Positions 1 to 9,870 of a DNA stretch of 20,383 nt are shown one piece after another. The translations under genes were made by a program, and so were the position numbers. Under the pieces are notes generated by a model that saw nothing but the letters and a program-made list of their open reading frames with translations, was not told the origin of the DNA and made no database searches. Source of the stretch: Darksidea phi (lineage: Eukaryota; Ascomycota; Dothideomycetes; Pleosporales; Lentitheciaceae); assembly GCA_030770425.1 (NCBI GenBank), contig JASJFT010000398.1:1-20383 (forward strand). Reading direction: 5' to 3'. The first letter of the stretch is position 1. Each line of letters opens with the position of its first letter.

Positions 1-75
1 CTGACTAAGCCCTTGTCTTGGCTTCCAACCTTCTCGGGATGCCCCGCATCCTGTGATTCGCGTGGGGTTGTAACA
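1..75 (-). mobile_element. Unmutated LTR end (5' LTR or solo LTR) of a Ty3/gypsy element
   Basis: This is the right-hand end of an LTR whose body lies left of the window. Read on the minus strand it begins TGTTACAACCCC, so it carries the usual TG start, and on the plus strand it ends in TAACA. It aligns without gaps to 8338-8412 and 13703-13777, the ends of the LTRs of elements A and B. Against 13703-13777 I count 20 differences in 75 positions; 18 are C-to-T or G-to-A going from this copy to the other. It holds many CA and TG dinucleotides, unlike everything after it. The sequence after base 75 does not resemble the purine-tract complement that follows the other two LTR copies. This is therefore the outer end of a minus-strand element or a solo LTR, not the start of an internal region. 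The target duplication would be about 76-80. Confidence 0.85.
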
Positions 76-804
76 TATAGTAAGGTCTACTTATATAATC
101 TTAATCTAGTTAACTAGTATATCCTAGTATTAAAGGTTAAGTAATATTTATACTATTTTAACTAAAAGTAATTTATCTAAGACTAGAGTATAGATAGATA
201 TAATATAGACTATATCTAGGTAATTATTATTTATTAAAGTATTATTAGCTCCTAATATAGATAGTATAGTAGAAGCTAATAGTTAGTATAATTAAAATCT
301 ACTTATATAAGTCGTATTTTTATAACTAGATATTTTATTATTTTCTTATATAGATTACTAGTCTCTATTAATTATAACTATTATTAGGACTCTATTAAAA
401 GATAGTAGCTTATTAAATACCTCTAAGGTATTTCTACTATTATACTATATATAAGTTATAGGAATTTTAGAGATATATTAATCCTTCTAAATATTTTTAA
501 AGTTAAATAGATTCTCTAGCTAATAGTTCTTATTATTATTTAATTCTAGTTCCTAAACTTATTATCTACTAAACTTAGGATACTACTAGTATACTTCGTC
601 GACTAGCTATACGTCGGGATTATTTTATCTACTAGATAGATAGGTACTAGAATAAGTATTCTTCTTTAAGTAGATAGTATAAGGAGGTATACTAATAGCT
701 CTAAATAGATATTATATAGTATAATTAATAAGAACTTTTAAAGTATTAGCTTTTAGTATTAATATCGTATTATTAGTCCTTAAAAAGAAGTAGAAAGGAT
801 TTAA
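76..804 (-). other. RIP-mutated DNA, possibly 5' internal part of a family-C gypsy element
   Basis: There is no intact gene here. The stretch is very AT-rich and lacks CA and TG. Its right neighbour (805-992) is an LTR in minus orientation. If that is a 5' LTR, this stretch would be the leader and gag region of a minus-strand element. One minus-strand frame over about 80-640 does read fairly well once TAA and TAG are taken as mutated Gln or Trp codons, giving a Gln- and Leu-rich protein. I do not recognise a domain in it, and frames in such DNA stay open easily because TGA has been erased. The assignment is therefore only suggestive. The left limit is where the unmutated LTR inserted. Confidence 0.3.
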
Positions 805-992
805 ATTATAAGGTATATATAGGTAGATAGATATAGAAATACTAAGATAGTAAAAGGATTATATTTAGATAGAGATAAGATAAATTCTTAAGAAGATATA
901 ATAGTAGAATATAGAACTATATAGGGTCCGATATATAACTATAACTAGGTTAATAATAATCTAGAAGTCCTCTAGTAGAAGTAGATATAATA
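805..992 (-). repeat. 188-bp LTR of gypsy family C, second copy
   Basis: It is nearly the same as 4266-4453 over its full length. Both copies start ATTATAAGGTATATATAGG and end GTAGATATAATA, and most of the differences between them are transitions. The other copy sits next to a polypurine tract and to integrase of a minus-strand chromovirus, which is why I call this an LTR in minus orientation. To the right, at 993, the sequence turns abruptly into a fragment of another gypsy family on the plus strand, with no purine-tract complement. This copy is therefore the right-hand (5') LTR of an element extending leftwards, a solo LTR, or a truncated copy. Confidence 0.65.
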
Positions 993-2924
993 AAGCTTAA
1001 GATTAAAAAACTAAAACTCTTTAAGTTATAAGAAGTTAATATAGAAGATATTTTCTAATAACTAGTATATAATAAGTATTAGATATATAAAAATAGTTAA
1101 TATATTATAAAATACTATATTAAGAAGATAGAACTAGTATATATTACTAGTAACTAAAAATAGATAATAATAGAATAGACTCTAAAATTCTAAGGACTAG
1201 AAGAATATAAGATAATATAGAATTAAAATAGTCTAGAATATAAAAACTTACTATAGATATAATATATAGAGGAATATAAATATTATATATAATAAAAAGA
1301 GAAAGTTATAATATTCTCTAGAGATTATCTATATATCTATCTTCTTAATAAAGAATATTTAATAATAGAATATTATATCTATAACTTTAAAAATTAGACT
1401 AAGACTTATAAGTACTAAGAATAACTAGAATAGAATAGATATTATAATAATAAATATAAAAGGTACTTTTTAATAAAATATTCTACTAAGTAATAGCTAT
1501 AAGAATTAATTAAAGTAGATACTAAGAAGTATAAATAGAATATTAGTTGTAGAATTATATATTAGATATATTATAATAGATTATATATCTTATATCTAGT
1601 ATAAAAAGAACTTATAACTAGAAGAAAAGAAGATATCTTCTATTTAAATCTATAAAGATAAGAGTATCTTATAGAAGAGTATAATAAGTATAACTATTAG
1701 TTATAAAATCGAAATAATTTAAATAACCTAGAGACTAGAAGGTAGCTAAGAGGCTTAGGTATATAATAAAGATATTATAATACTTAGAATAATAAAGAAA
1801 AGATAAAGATTAATAAGAATAACGTATTATTTTAATAGATAGCTAGAAAGAGGGGCTATAATAGCTATCTAACTAGAAAATACCTAATAAAGCTAAAAGA
1901 ATAATAGATTTAGACTAGGAATAAGCTAATAGACTATTCTTTTAATAAGAGAAAGAACCTAGACCTAATAAATAATATCTAGTATTCTATTATAAGATAA
2001 GAAAGTAGTAGGATAAAATCTAAAAACTAGAAGATAATTTTAAGAATTAAGTTATCTATAAGAATAAACTAAAAAACTAGATTATTATTAATAATAATAA
2101 AGTTATATTAATAAAAGTATCTAAAAGATAACTCTATAAATTATATAGAAAAATATTTAATAATTAACTAGATTAGAAGTAGACGTATAAATTTATAGAT
2201 AAAAAGTTTAAGCTATAATAAATAGTAAAGTAAAGTTTATACTTCTATTATTAAAAGTAGTAAAGAAATATAGAATTTTTTATTAAATTAAAGTAAAATC
2301 TATATAGATAAATCTTAGAGATAAACTATTTATAGAATATAAAAAAGATATAATTTATTTTAAAATACGAAAAGTAATCTTAAAGATAAGAAATATTAAA
2401 AACTATTATAGATTTAATATTATAAAAATTAGAAATACTAATATAATTATTAGTTATAATTAACTAGTAAAATATAATTTATAAATAGATTAGAAGCTAT
2501 ATAAAATACTAGACTATAAGTAGATAGCTCGAGTTATAGAAATTAGAAGACTAGATAGATCTAACTATAAGATCTAGTATATATTTTAGAAAAAGAGAAT
2601 AGACTTAATTTTATCTTATAAGATTATAAGAATCTATAAGAATCTATAAGAAGAATTTATAAAGAGTTAATATTATTATAATATAAAGAGTTATAACTAT
2701 ATAGAAAGAACTATAACTATTTATATCTTAGAAATATAAGAAAATCTAAAAGTTATTTAAAGAATATTTAAATATAGATTTACTAAAGTATTAAAAATAG
2801 AATTATAAGATATATTTAAAAGAGGGTATAAAGCTTAAGCCTAGACCTATATACTTATTAATAGTAGATTAATAAGAAAAACTAAAAGAGTACTTAATAA
2901 AGAACCTAGAAAGAGAATATATTA
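993..2924 (+). pseudogene. Ty3/gypsy gag C-terminus, protease and start of reverse transcriptase, RIP-inactivated fragment
   Basis: This fragment is homologous at DNA level to the minus strand of 17227-19101 in element B, so it belongs to the same or a closely related gypsy family. From about 1700 to 2300 it encodes a Gln/Lys-rich linker after capsid. At about 2400-2520 is the end of an aspartic protease (IIISYNQLVKYNLQIDQK, matching the usual LGxxWLxxxNPxIDWK). At about 2790-2924 is the start of reverse transcriptase (YKIYLKEGIKLKP ahead of IYLL, the motif that opens the gypsy polymerase). It then stops short, before the fingers and palm. Many TAA and TAG codons stand where Gln or Trp is expected. 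A 10-base tandem duplication at 2631-2650 shifts the frame relative to element B. Both ends of the fragment are abrupt: 993 joins a foreign LTR, and 2924 joins unrelated DNA. Confidence 0.75.
2631..2650 (+). repeat. 10-bp tandem duplication causing a frameshift
   Basis: AATCTATAAG occurs twice in direct succession. The corresponding place in element B, near 17498-17510 on the minus strand, has it once. The added 10 bases move the reading frame from the one that carries the protease to the one that carries the RT start. RIP makes no indels, so this is a separate lesion. Confidence 0.7.
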
Positions 2925-4264
2925 TAATATAGTAGTAAAGAGAGCCTCTTAATTAAGCGTTAAAGGCTTAGGTAAGTAGTAAAATATTAGACTAAGCTCT
3001 AAAGGATTATTATCTAAAAGTATCTTTAGCTAAAGTTTAGTATCTATTCTATTATATACTAGATAGAAGAAATAGTTTAATTAATTAATTATTTAACTAC
3101 CTATTCTATTAACTCTTCTCTTTTATCTCTTTAACTATAGGTTATAAGCTTTATTACTCTATCTCTAATATATCTATATACTATAGTTTTTAATAACGTC
3201 TATAGGGCTTCCGACGGTCTATTAGACTAAAGTAAAGAAAAGAGTTAAATAAAAGAGATAGTAGAATTAAAAGTTTTACTACGATTCTAAGACTTAATTA
3301 ATAATATCTAGATATAATACGTACTAGATATTATAAATAGATATATATAGACTTAGAATAATATAATAGTATATTAGATAAAGTAATTAGGGTAAGTAAT
3401 AATAGTATTATAAACTAATACTAGATAATAATAGAAGATTCCTAAAAGAGAAACGTTTAACTAGAATATTTTAAAAATTCTAGTAAAAGAAATTATAGGA
3501 GATTCCTAAAAGGGAAATACTTAACTAGAATAATTAAAAATCTTAGTATAAGATTAAAAGAGTAGTATAGCTCTCTATCGGACCTTATCTATTAGTAGAA
3601 AGAGAAAAAGAATATAATAAAGCGAACTACTAGTATTATAGTATAGTTATTAGATTAGAAGACTAATACTAATATTAATAGATCTAGATAAAATAATAAT
3701 ACTAATTAGCTTACGGAGAAAGAAGAGATATAAGAAGATAATATCTTTTAAAAAGTTAAGAATACTAAATATATTCTTTTATTATTATTTTTAATTAAAA
3801 CTCTATTAATTAATATTTAATATAGTACTAACTAGTATTAAATAATTATTCTTTAAATATTCTCTATTATATAACTAACTACTTCTTAGTTAAAAAGATA
3901 GCTTATCTAATAAAGGGAAAGAAAGGTCTTTAAAAGTTAAAGAATTATTATTTATTAATATACTTATTAGTACTTTAAAGTAAGATTAGTCTAAAAAAGA
4001 AAAAAAAAAGAAAAGAAGATAAAGTACGATTAGAAGAAAAAGTATCTAATTTATTTAATATAGGAACTAGAGTAAGAAAGTATTTAGAAGAGTTATTAAT
4101 CTTATAATAAAGTTAATAATATTAGCTTAAATAATAATTCTAAGAGTAAGAATAAGTTAGATAATAATAAAAATAATAAGATAAATCTTAAGTTTTACTA
4201 CTTAGAACTCTATTAGAAGAAGAAGGTCGAGAAGCTATTAATATTAATATTTAATTTACTAACC
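2925..4264 (+). other. Unclassified RIP-mutated DNA, probable plus-strand coding remnant
   Basis: After the RT fragment breaks off at 2924, the sequence no longer matches element B. From about 3230 to 4260 the plus strand is purine-rich, as are the sense strands of the recognised elements here, so it may be an old plus-strand coding region. Near 4090-4260 one frame reads as a Ser/Asn/Lys-rich stretch (SNNNSKSKNKLDNNKNNK), which before mutation would have been an acidic or polar linker. I recognise no catalytic motif. The stretch ends at the family-C LTR (4265). It contains a 64-bp tandem repeat, listed separately. Confidence 0.35.
3437..3564. repeat. 64-bp tandem repeat, two copies
   Basis: The units begin at 3437 and 3501 with GATTCCTAAAAG, then A or G, then GAAA. 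They share TTAACTAGAATA and then drift apart, so the second unit is less certain at its right end. They lie within the unclassified purine-rich stretch. 64 is not a multiple of 3, so the repeat is not a simple in-frame amplification. Confidence 0.6.
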
Positions 4265-4453
4265 TATTATAAGGTATATATAGGTAGATAGATATAAAAA
4301 TACTAAGATAGTAAAAGAATTATATTTAGATAGAGATAAGATAAATTCTTAAGAAGATATAATAATAGAATATAAAACTATATAGGATTTAGTATATAAT
4401 TATAGCTAGTCTAATAATAATTTAAAATTTCTCTAGTAAAAGTAGATATAATA
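4265..4453 (-). repeat. 3' LTR of gypsy element C
   Basis: Read on the minus strand, the LTR starts TATTATATCTAC, which is TGTTATATCTAC after a TG-to-TA change, and ends CCTTATAATA. Undoing the mutations gives matching inverted ends, TGTTATA and TATAACA. A polypurine tract lies three bases outside the start. A second copy of the same LTR is at 805-992. At 189 bp it is short for a chromovirus but within the known range. Confidence 0.7.
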
Positions 4454-6960
4454 TAGCTTTTCTCTTTTTTAAAGGCTATCTTAGCTCTTATAAAGAGTTA
4501 TTTACTATAATATATTCTATCGGTTCTTTTACTTTTCTTAGAAAAGTTTACCTAAATATTTATACTCTTAAAAAATTCTATTTCTAAGAAAAAAATAATT
4601 TTATAGAGAAGACTCTTTAGATATTTAGTATCTACGTTATACTCTACTATCTTAATAGAGGGTTTCTATAGTCTTTCTAGTCTTATAGCTCTTAGCTCTA
4701 ATCTTATAATATATAATTAGTTTAATTAAAAAGTATATATAACTTAGGTATTAGTTTATTATTAGTATATATTTATAACTTTTATCTATTATTATTATAG
4801 CTTATAGTCTATATATATTCCTATAGATTCTTATACTAGTAGTAATAGTATTACTACTCCCCTTATAGATAATCTTTAATAATTTCTATTTAATAAATAC
4901 TTATTATTTTTATATAAGAGTTATTTATTAAGTATAACTTTTATAGTTACTTTATTTACTTATAATATTTTTATAAAGGCTTTAAAACTAGTCTAGACTC
5001 TATATAATTTAATCTTAGTATTTATTATAATAGTATAACTTAGTAGTACTTAGTAATTACTAACTACTATCTATTATAATTTATAATTTTATTAAATTAC
5101 TTATTTATCTATAACTTCTTTAATAAGAGAGATTCTTATTATATCTTTATAGATATTTATTTAAGAAATAATAAATTATTATATATTATATCTTTTTAAA
5201 TATCTTTATTTCTATACTTTAGACTCTTACTAGTAAGTATCTAGGATACTATTAGCTTAAGTATAGAATAATCTTTCTTAGTATAAGTATAAGAAGGTAT
5301 ATCTACTTCTAGATTTCTTTACTTTATTTTTTAATACTCTTAAGATTCTAATCCTTATTATAATTACCTCTACTAGCTAGTATAGTAATACTACTCTTTT
5401 TAAATATATCTATACTCTTCCTATTTATTTAGAGTCTTAGTCTTTTCTTATATACTATTAGTATATAAATTACCTCTTTTAGTTTATATAAAAGTTTAAT
5501 ATAGTTAAGCTTTATTAGATTACTTTAAGTAATTAATACTAGAAGGTTAATATTTATACTATCTATAATAGGTATAAAGCTTACTATTAGACCTACTTAG
5601 TAGTATATACTAGTCTTTTCCTCTTCTTACTAATATAGTTTTACTAATAATTTATATAAGTTAAGTCTACTTTCTACTATTACTTTAATCTCTTTATTTT
5701 TACTATTAAATATATCTAGTATTATAATATCTAGACTACTTATAATAATAAGAATATAAATTCTAAGATATTTAAAAAGATTTAATAGAATATATAGTCC
5801 TATACTTTTAATATTAATACTAGTTAGAACTAGTATAAGACTAAGTAGAAGTTATTATAGTAATTTTAGTATAAATTACTATAGTATATAGTCTCTAAAA
5901 GTAAAAGCTCTAATTTCTATAAGTTAAAAAAGATAATATTTTATATATAGAAATAACCCCTAACTATACCTTAATACTAATACTACTAGACTCTATTAGA
6001 CTCTATTAGATTATAAGATTTAGTAAATAGCCGCTAGTACTAGGCTAATTCTTACGTTTAGTAAAATCTTTAATTATATTTAGTCTTTAAGCCGTCTACT
6101 CCGCGATAGAAGTATTTAATTAAGAATACTAATAGTAAAGTAGAATTATACTAGACTCTAGTTATAGTATATAAGCTTAACTTTTAGTACTATTAAATAT
6201 ATTTTACTATCTTTCTAATAGCTTTCCGTACTAATTCCTCTAGTATAGACTAAATAATATTAGCTATTTAGTATCTATTAACTTTATAGTCTTTATTATT
6301 TATAAAACTTACTTTATTAAGTATAACTTCTTAACTAATACGTCTCTTAAAACTACTAATTATAAGTATTATTAGTATTATTATAGCTCTAATATTCCTA
6401 AGGGAAATATTATTAATAAAGGTATAATATTTATTACCTCCTAAAAGAGAGTACTATAAAGCTCCTTTAGGAACTTCTTATCTAATATATATAGCTTACT
6501 TAGATTACCCTTAAACTATATAGCTCTTAGTTAAGATTTCTAGTTACTAGGATATATAAATAGAATAAATACCTATATTAAAAGTTTAGTCTTATTAATT
6601 ACTTCTTAAGTATATAACCTTTTATTAGTTTATCTATCTATTACTATAATATATAAAGACTAGTCTTACTAAATCCTTTAAGCTATAGCTTATTATTAAA
6701 GTAGATAGTATCTCTTTCTTAGTTAATTATTCTACTTATATAGTATCCCTAAGTAGAGTCTTAAGAATACCTTTTAGTTAGATCTCTTAGTTCTTTTCTT
6801 ATATTAATATTACTTATATAGTTTACTCTTTTAGAACTTTTTATATATATTATTATTCCTTTATAAAGTCTATAATACTTTTCTAATAGCTTTCTATTTT
6901 AGATAATCTAATATTTAATTATTTAGATTTATCTAATATTCTATAAGGACCTCTTTATAA
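4454..6960 (-). other. Long 3' region of element C between chromodomain and LTR
   Basis: About 2.5 kb separate the chromodomain from the 3' LTR, which is long for a gypsy element. On the minus strand the pol frame carries on past the chromodomain to at least 6420 with only TAA and TAG stops. It reads as a Lys/Arg/Gln-rich protein (for example FKGNLSKLYILDKKFLKEL near 6480-6550). I do not recognise a domain. It could be a C-terminal extension of pol, a separate 3' ORF, or another old insertion. TGA codons have been erased throughout the window, so an open frame is weak evidence. A short direct repeat, AGACTCTATT, occurs at about 5990-6010. I see nothing else in the stretch that I can name. Confidence 0.4.
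4457..4470 (-). other. Polypurine tract of element C
   Basis: On the minus strand this reads AAAAAAGAGAAAAG, just upstream of the LTR start. It is the plus-strand DNA priming site expected immediately before a 3' LTR. It fixes both the orientation of element C and the LTR boundary. Confidence 0.65.
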
Positions 6961-6964
6961 TTAT

Positions 6965-7977
6965 TAAAAGAGGTCTTAGACTTCTATATACTATCTTTAT
7001 ATAGCTAATCTAGCTACTTTATAAAAAAGAGCTTCTTACTATATATTATCTTATAAATAAGAATAGCTTTAACTTTATATTAATCGTTATTATTAAGCTC
7101 TAAATACTATATAGACCTAGGTTTAAAATATAAATCTTCTTTTAACTCTATCTATTTCTCTAGAAGAGATATATAGAAGATAGAATATAACTAGAATATT
7201 ATTAAAGATAACTTAAGCTAGTAGCTTAGCTTTTTATACTTAGTTTAAATAACGAAGAATTCTAAGTACTTTATATCTAGCTTCTTTAAAGAATACTTAA
7301 TTTTAATATTTATAATCTTTAGGATTATCTTTTTACTAATAATAAAATACTTACTTATTTATTTTAAGTTATACTAGTATTATTAGCTCTCTTAAGTATA
7401 GGTTAATATATTCTAAGTATTAAAAAATTATTATATCTAACTATTTAGGAAGTTAATAACTCTTTAATATATACTTAAAATCTTTCTATCTATACTCTAG
7501 TTACTAGGTAGTTAATAAAGCTAATACTCGTCTTCTATATTATTAAAACCCTTAGATTTAATATTTATTATAACTTTAATAGAGTATATACTATAACTTA
7601 AATAAATCTTAGAGTTATACGTATATTCTACTATTAGAAGTAACTAATACTAGTTATTCTACTAATAGTTTAGGTATCTTTATAGATATACTTTAAGCTT
7701 CTAATTCTAGTATTTAGTTTAGTTATCTATCTATAGATAAAAGATTATACTTATTTATTATTTAATATTAAAATAAAAGTATATATCTAACTAGAATTTA
7801 CTAGTAAAGATAGAGCCCTAGTCTAAGATTAGTAATAATAGAGGTTCGACTTTAGTAAATAGTTCTATAAATAATAGGTCGACTAATATACTTATAGTAA
7901 TATTCTTTATTATAAATAGATATCGGACTAGCTTTAAAAAGTAGTTAATAAGTATTAATACTATATTATAGACGTTA
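6965..7977 (-). pseudogene. Integrase C-terminal half and chromodomain of element C
   Basis: Reading leftwards on the minus strand from 7977: the core segment VYNIVLILINYF corresponds to the YDxILVVVDRFTK region of gypsy integrases. Then comes GSIFTSKF (the second catalytic Asp region, usually DRGSxFTSKFW). Next is FYLQIDNQTK at about 7715-7750, the mutated HPQTDGQTE motif that precedes the catalytic Glu. FYISLLEK follows at about 7155-7190, and then a chromodomain with LFFIKWLDQ at about 6990-7070. Chromodomains steer integration towards marked heterochromatin. All His are Tyr codons and many Gln and Trp codons are stops, as expected from CA-to-TA change. The 5' part of the gene is missing because element A inserted here. 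Confidence 0.85.
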
Positions 7978-8412
7978 TATTATATATTATACGTACTTTA
8001 ATATAGAATCTAGATTAAGACTAATAGTATATTTATTATATTATTAGATTTTAATAGATTAAGGTTAAGTTAATAAATTCTATTACTAGAATAATTATTT
8101 AAGAAAAGATTTAATCTTATTTATAAGTATTAGGTAAACTAAAGAAAATTAACTATAAGAAATTAAAATAGAAAGTTTAGAAGATCTTTTATTCTCTTAT
8201 ATCTATTCTTTCTTACCTTATTCTACTTACTCTATTCGCTAAGATATAGATTAAGTAGATTATTATTAGTTATACTCTATTTACTCTACTTACTAAGATA
8301 TAAATTAAGTTAATTATTATTATATAATATTAGATTACTAATTAAGTTCCTATCTTAGCTTTTAATCTTCTTAAGATATCCTATATTTTATAATTCGTAT
8401 AGAATTATAATA
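7978..8412 (-). repeat. 3' LTR of element A
   Basis: About 435 bp, alignable end to end with 13344-13777. On the plus strand it starts TATTATATATTATACGTAC and ends TTATAATA, which corresponds to TTGTAACA in the unmutated copy at the left of the window. Like the LTR of B it contains a 54-bp internal tandem duplication. The exact left base is uncertain by one or two. Confidence 0.85.
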
Positions 8413-8841
8413 CTTATTTTCTTCTCTAAAGCTTTATTCTTAAAGTTATATTCCTTTTCTTATAACTCTATTTAATAGTAATTTAACTATTTTAGTAATT
8501 CTTTCTATACTATATCGTAACTCGTATATATATATTAGTAATTCTTTTCTTAATCTAGTACTCTAATTATTCTATCTCTTATCTAGGTATAAGAGTAGAT
8601 AATATCCTATTCTATAGATATCTAGGTTCTACTCTTTATTTTTCTTCTAGGTCCTAATAATATCTAAAGATCTTAAGACTTCTATAGCTTATTATCTTTA
8701 TTTTATCTATTATATTCTTCGTTCTAGTTATATAATACTACCGGCTTAATTATATTTAAACTATTAATTTACTAGTTATAAATATAAGATATTACTATTC
8801 TTAACTTATTATAATAAATATCTTTCTTAAAATATTTCTTA
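7978..8841 (-). mobile_element. Gypsy element A, 3' end only (LTR plus 429 bp)
   Basis: This is a minus-strand element of the same family as element B. It consists of the 3' LTR (7978-8412) followed by internal sequence that aligns to 13778-14213 of B all the way to CTTAGAATATTTCTTA. At 8842 the similarity ends in one step and the Helitron begins. The copy is more AT-rich than B, and at most differences A has T or A where B has C or G, so A has seen more RIP. It sits inside the integrase gene of element C. The 5-base target site on the left would be about 7973-7977 (CGTTA). The remaining roughly 6 kb of the element must lie beyond the Helitron. Confidence 0.85.
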
Positions 8842-9180
8842 TTACGGAGCGAGGTACGAGCGTAGTATATATATTCGGGTCTACTAAAGTAGAATATCCC
8901 TATTAGTTCTATAAGTAGTTAGTAGTAATTACTAGAATAGGTTAGAGAAATTACTAAGATAGGTTAGAGAAATTACTAGAATAGGTTAGTAGTATTACTC
9001 TATTCGGATAGATAATATTTAAATATCTAATAGCTAATTATTTTATACTACTATAGGGCTATACCTAATTATAAAGGCTATAGACTTTTTAGCTACTTCT
9101 CTAGCTATATCCTATTAAAATCCGCTATACTACGTAAATAACTAATATAGTAACTAATACCTAGACTAATACTTTTTTTT
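8842..9180. other. Helitron 5' terminus and untranslated leader
   Basis: No gene is visible. The stretch begins with the presumed 5' terminus (TT for original TC) and a relatively CG-rich segment (8845-8876) that kept several CpG. The three 22-bp repeats follow. The coding frame becomes convincing only after about 9181-9240. Start codons cannot be placed because every ATG has become ATA. Confidence 0.55.
8927..8992. repeat. 22-bp tandem repeat, three copies
   Basis: Units start at 8927, 8949 and 8971 and share AATTACTAGAATAGGTTAG with one or two differences. The last unit ends in TAG instead of AGA. The repeat lies in the leader of the Helitron, just inside its 5' end, where subterminal repeats may bind protein. 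That role is inference. Confidence 0.8.
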
Positions 9181-9570
9181 TTATATAGGTATTATCCTTT
9201 CTACTAAGAATACTCCTATCTAGTACTAATATCTTTAATATAATCTACTAGCCCCTTCTATACTTAATATAATAAAGCTCTACTAGCTTCCTATAATTAG
9301 TTTAAGAATAGTAGATAGAAGCGCTAGTATTTATTATACTATCTAGCTAGACGTAAAAGAGCTTAAACTAGCTATAATAATAAACCTCCTATATAAAGTA
9401 GTACTTCCTCTTCTCCCTTAAAGTAGCTTAATTTTAGCCCGTTTTCTTAACTTCTATTACTAATACTAGTACTTAGCTTAAGTATTTCGAGTATACCCTT
9501 TATACTATAGATAGACTCTACTACTTAGTTATTACTACTATCTTAATCGACCTTTTAAGTAAGCGATAAT

Positions 9571-9870
9571 CTATCTCCCTCTTAGCTATTATACTTTACT
9601 TAGTCTAATCTCTAGTACGTTGTACTAGTTTTATCTCCTTCTTAGCTATTACACTCTACTTAGTCTAATCTCTAGCGCGTTATACTAGTTTTACCTTCCT
9701 CTTAGTTATTATACTTTACTTAGTCTAATCTCTAGTATATTATACGGGATCTACCTTCCTCTTAGCTATTATACTCTACTTAGTCTAATCTCTAGTATAT
9801 CGTTCTAGATCTACCTTTCTCTTAGCTATTATACTCTACTTAGTCTAATATTTAGTATATTATACTAGGT
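9571..9870 (+). repeat. 60-bp tandem repeat, five copies, inside the Helitron coding frame
   Basis: Five units of exactly 60 bp start at 9571, 9631, 9691, 9751 and 9811. The best conserved part is CTTAGCTATTATACTTTACT followed by TAGTCTAATCTCTAG. Since 60 is 20 codons, the array keeps the reading frame. Each unit encodes a 20-residue Ser/Leu-rich repeat (PSQLLYST, SNLQYV and VLVLPS are typical pieces). The array lies N-terminal to the conserved Helitron domains. Unit number probably varies between copies. RIP acts on the array as on its surroundings, although two of the 13 surviving CA/TG sites fall in unit 1 and unit 2. Confidence 0.9.

Larger units (their letters stand above)
4265..7977 (-). 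mobile_element. Gypsy element C (chromovirus), 3' half, interrupted by element A
   Basis: This is a minus-strand LTR retrotransposon. From its 3' end on the left: LTR 4265-4453, polypurine tract next to it, a long 3' region, then chromodomain and the C-terminal half of integrase up to 7977, where the LTR of element A begins. The integrase reading frame is entered in its catalytic core, so the rest of pol, gag and the 5' LTR must lie on the far side of element A and everything nested in it, beyond the window. The whole element lacks CA and TG and is saturated with TAA and TAG. Confidence 0.75.

Noticed and set aside
993..2924. A Starship-type tyrosine recombinase (DUF3435) gene in one frame of the plus strand
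   Set aside because: One frame reads as a long charged protein, but the DNA aligns to the protease-RT region of element B, and the protease end and RT start motifs can be seen.
3110..3262. Inverted repeat formed by the CTCTTCTCTTTTATCTC and AAAAGAGTTAAATAAAAGAG stretches, suggesting a MITE
   Set aside because: The two arms match only in patches of low-complexity sequence, and no target duplication is visible.
805..4453. A single complete LTR element with 188-bp LTRs and plus-strand gag-pol
   Set aside because: The polypurine tract and integrase beside the right copy show that this LTR belongs to a minus-strand element to its right. The internal gag-pol belongs to another family and is cut at both ends.
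76..8841. Mitochondrial DNA or an AT-rich bacterial genome, suggested by the very low GC
   Set aside because: Low GC alone would not erase CA and TG while sparing CG, CC and CT. The content is nuclear retrotransposons, with no mitochondrial or bacterial genes.
8927..9870. Tandem repeats as a CRISPR array
   Set aside because: The units are contiguous, without unique spacers, and the 60-bp array is in frame within a Helitron gene.
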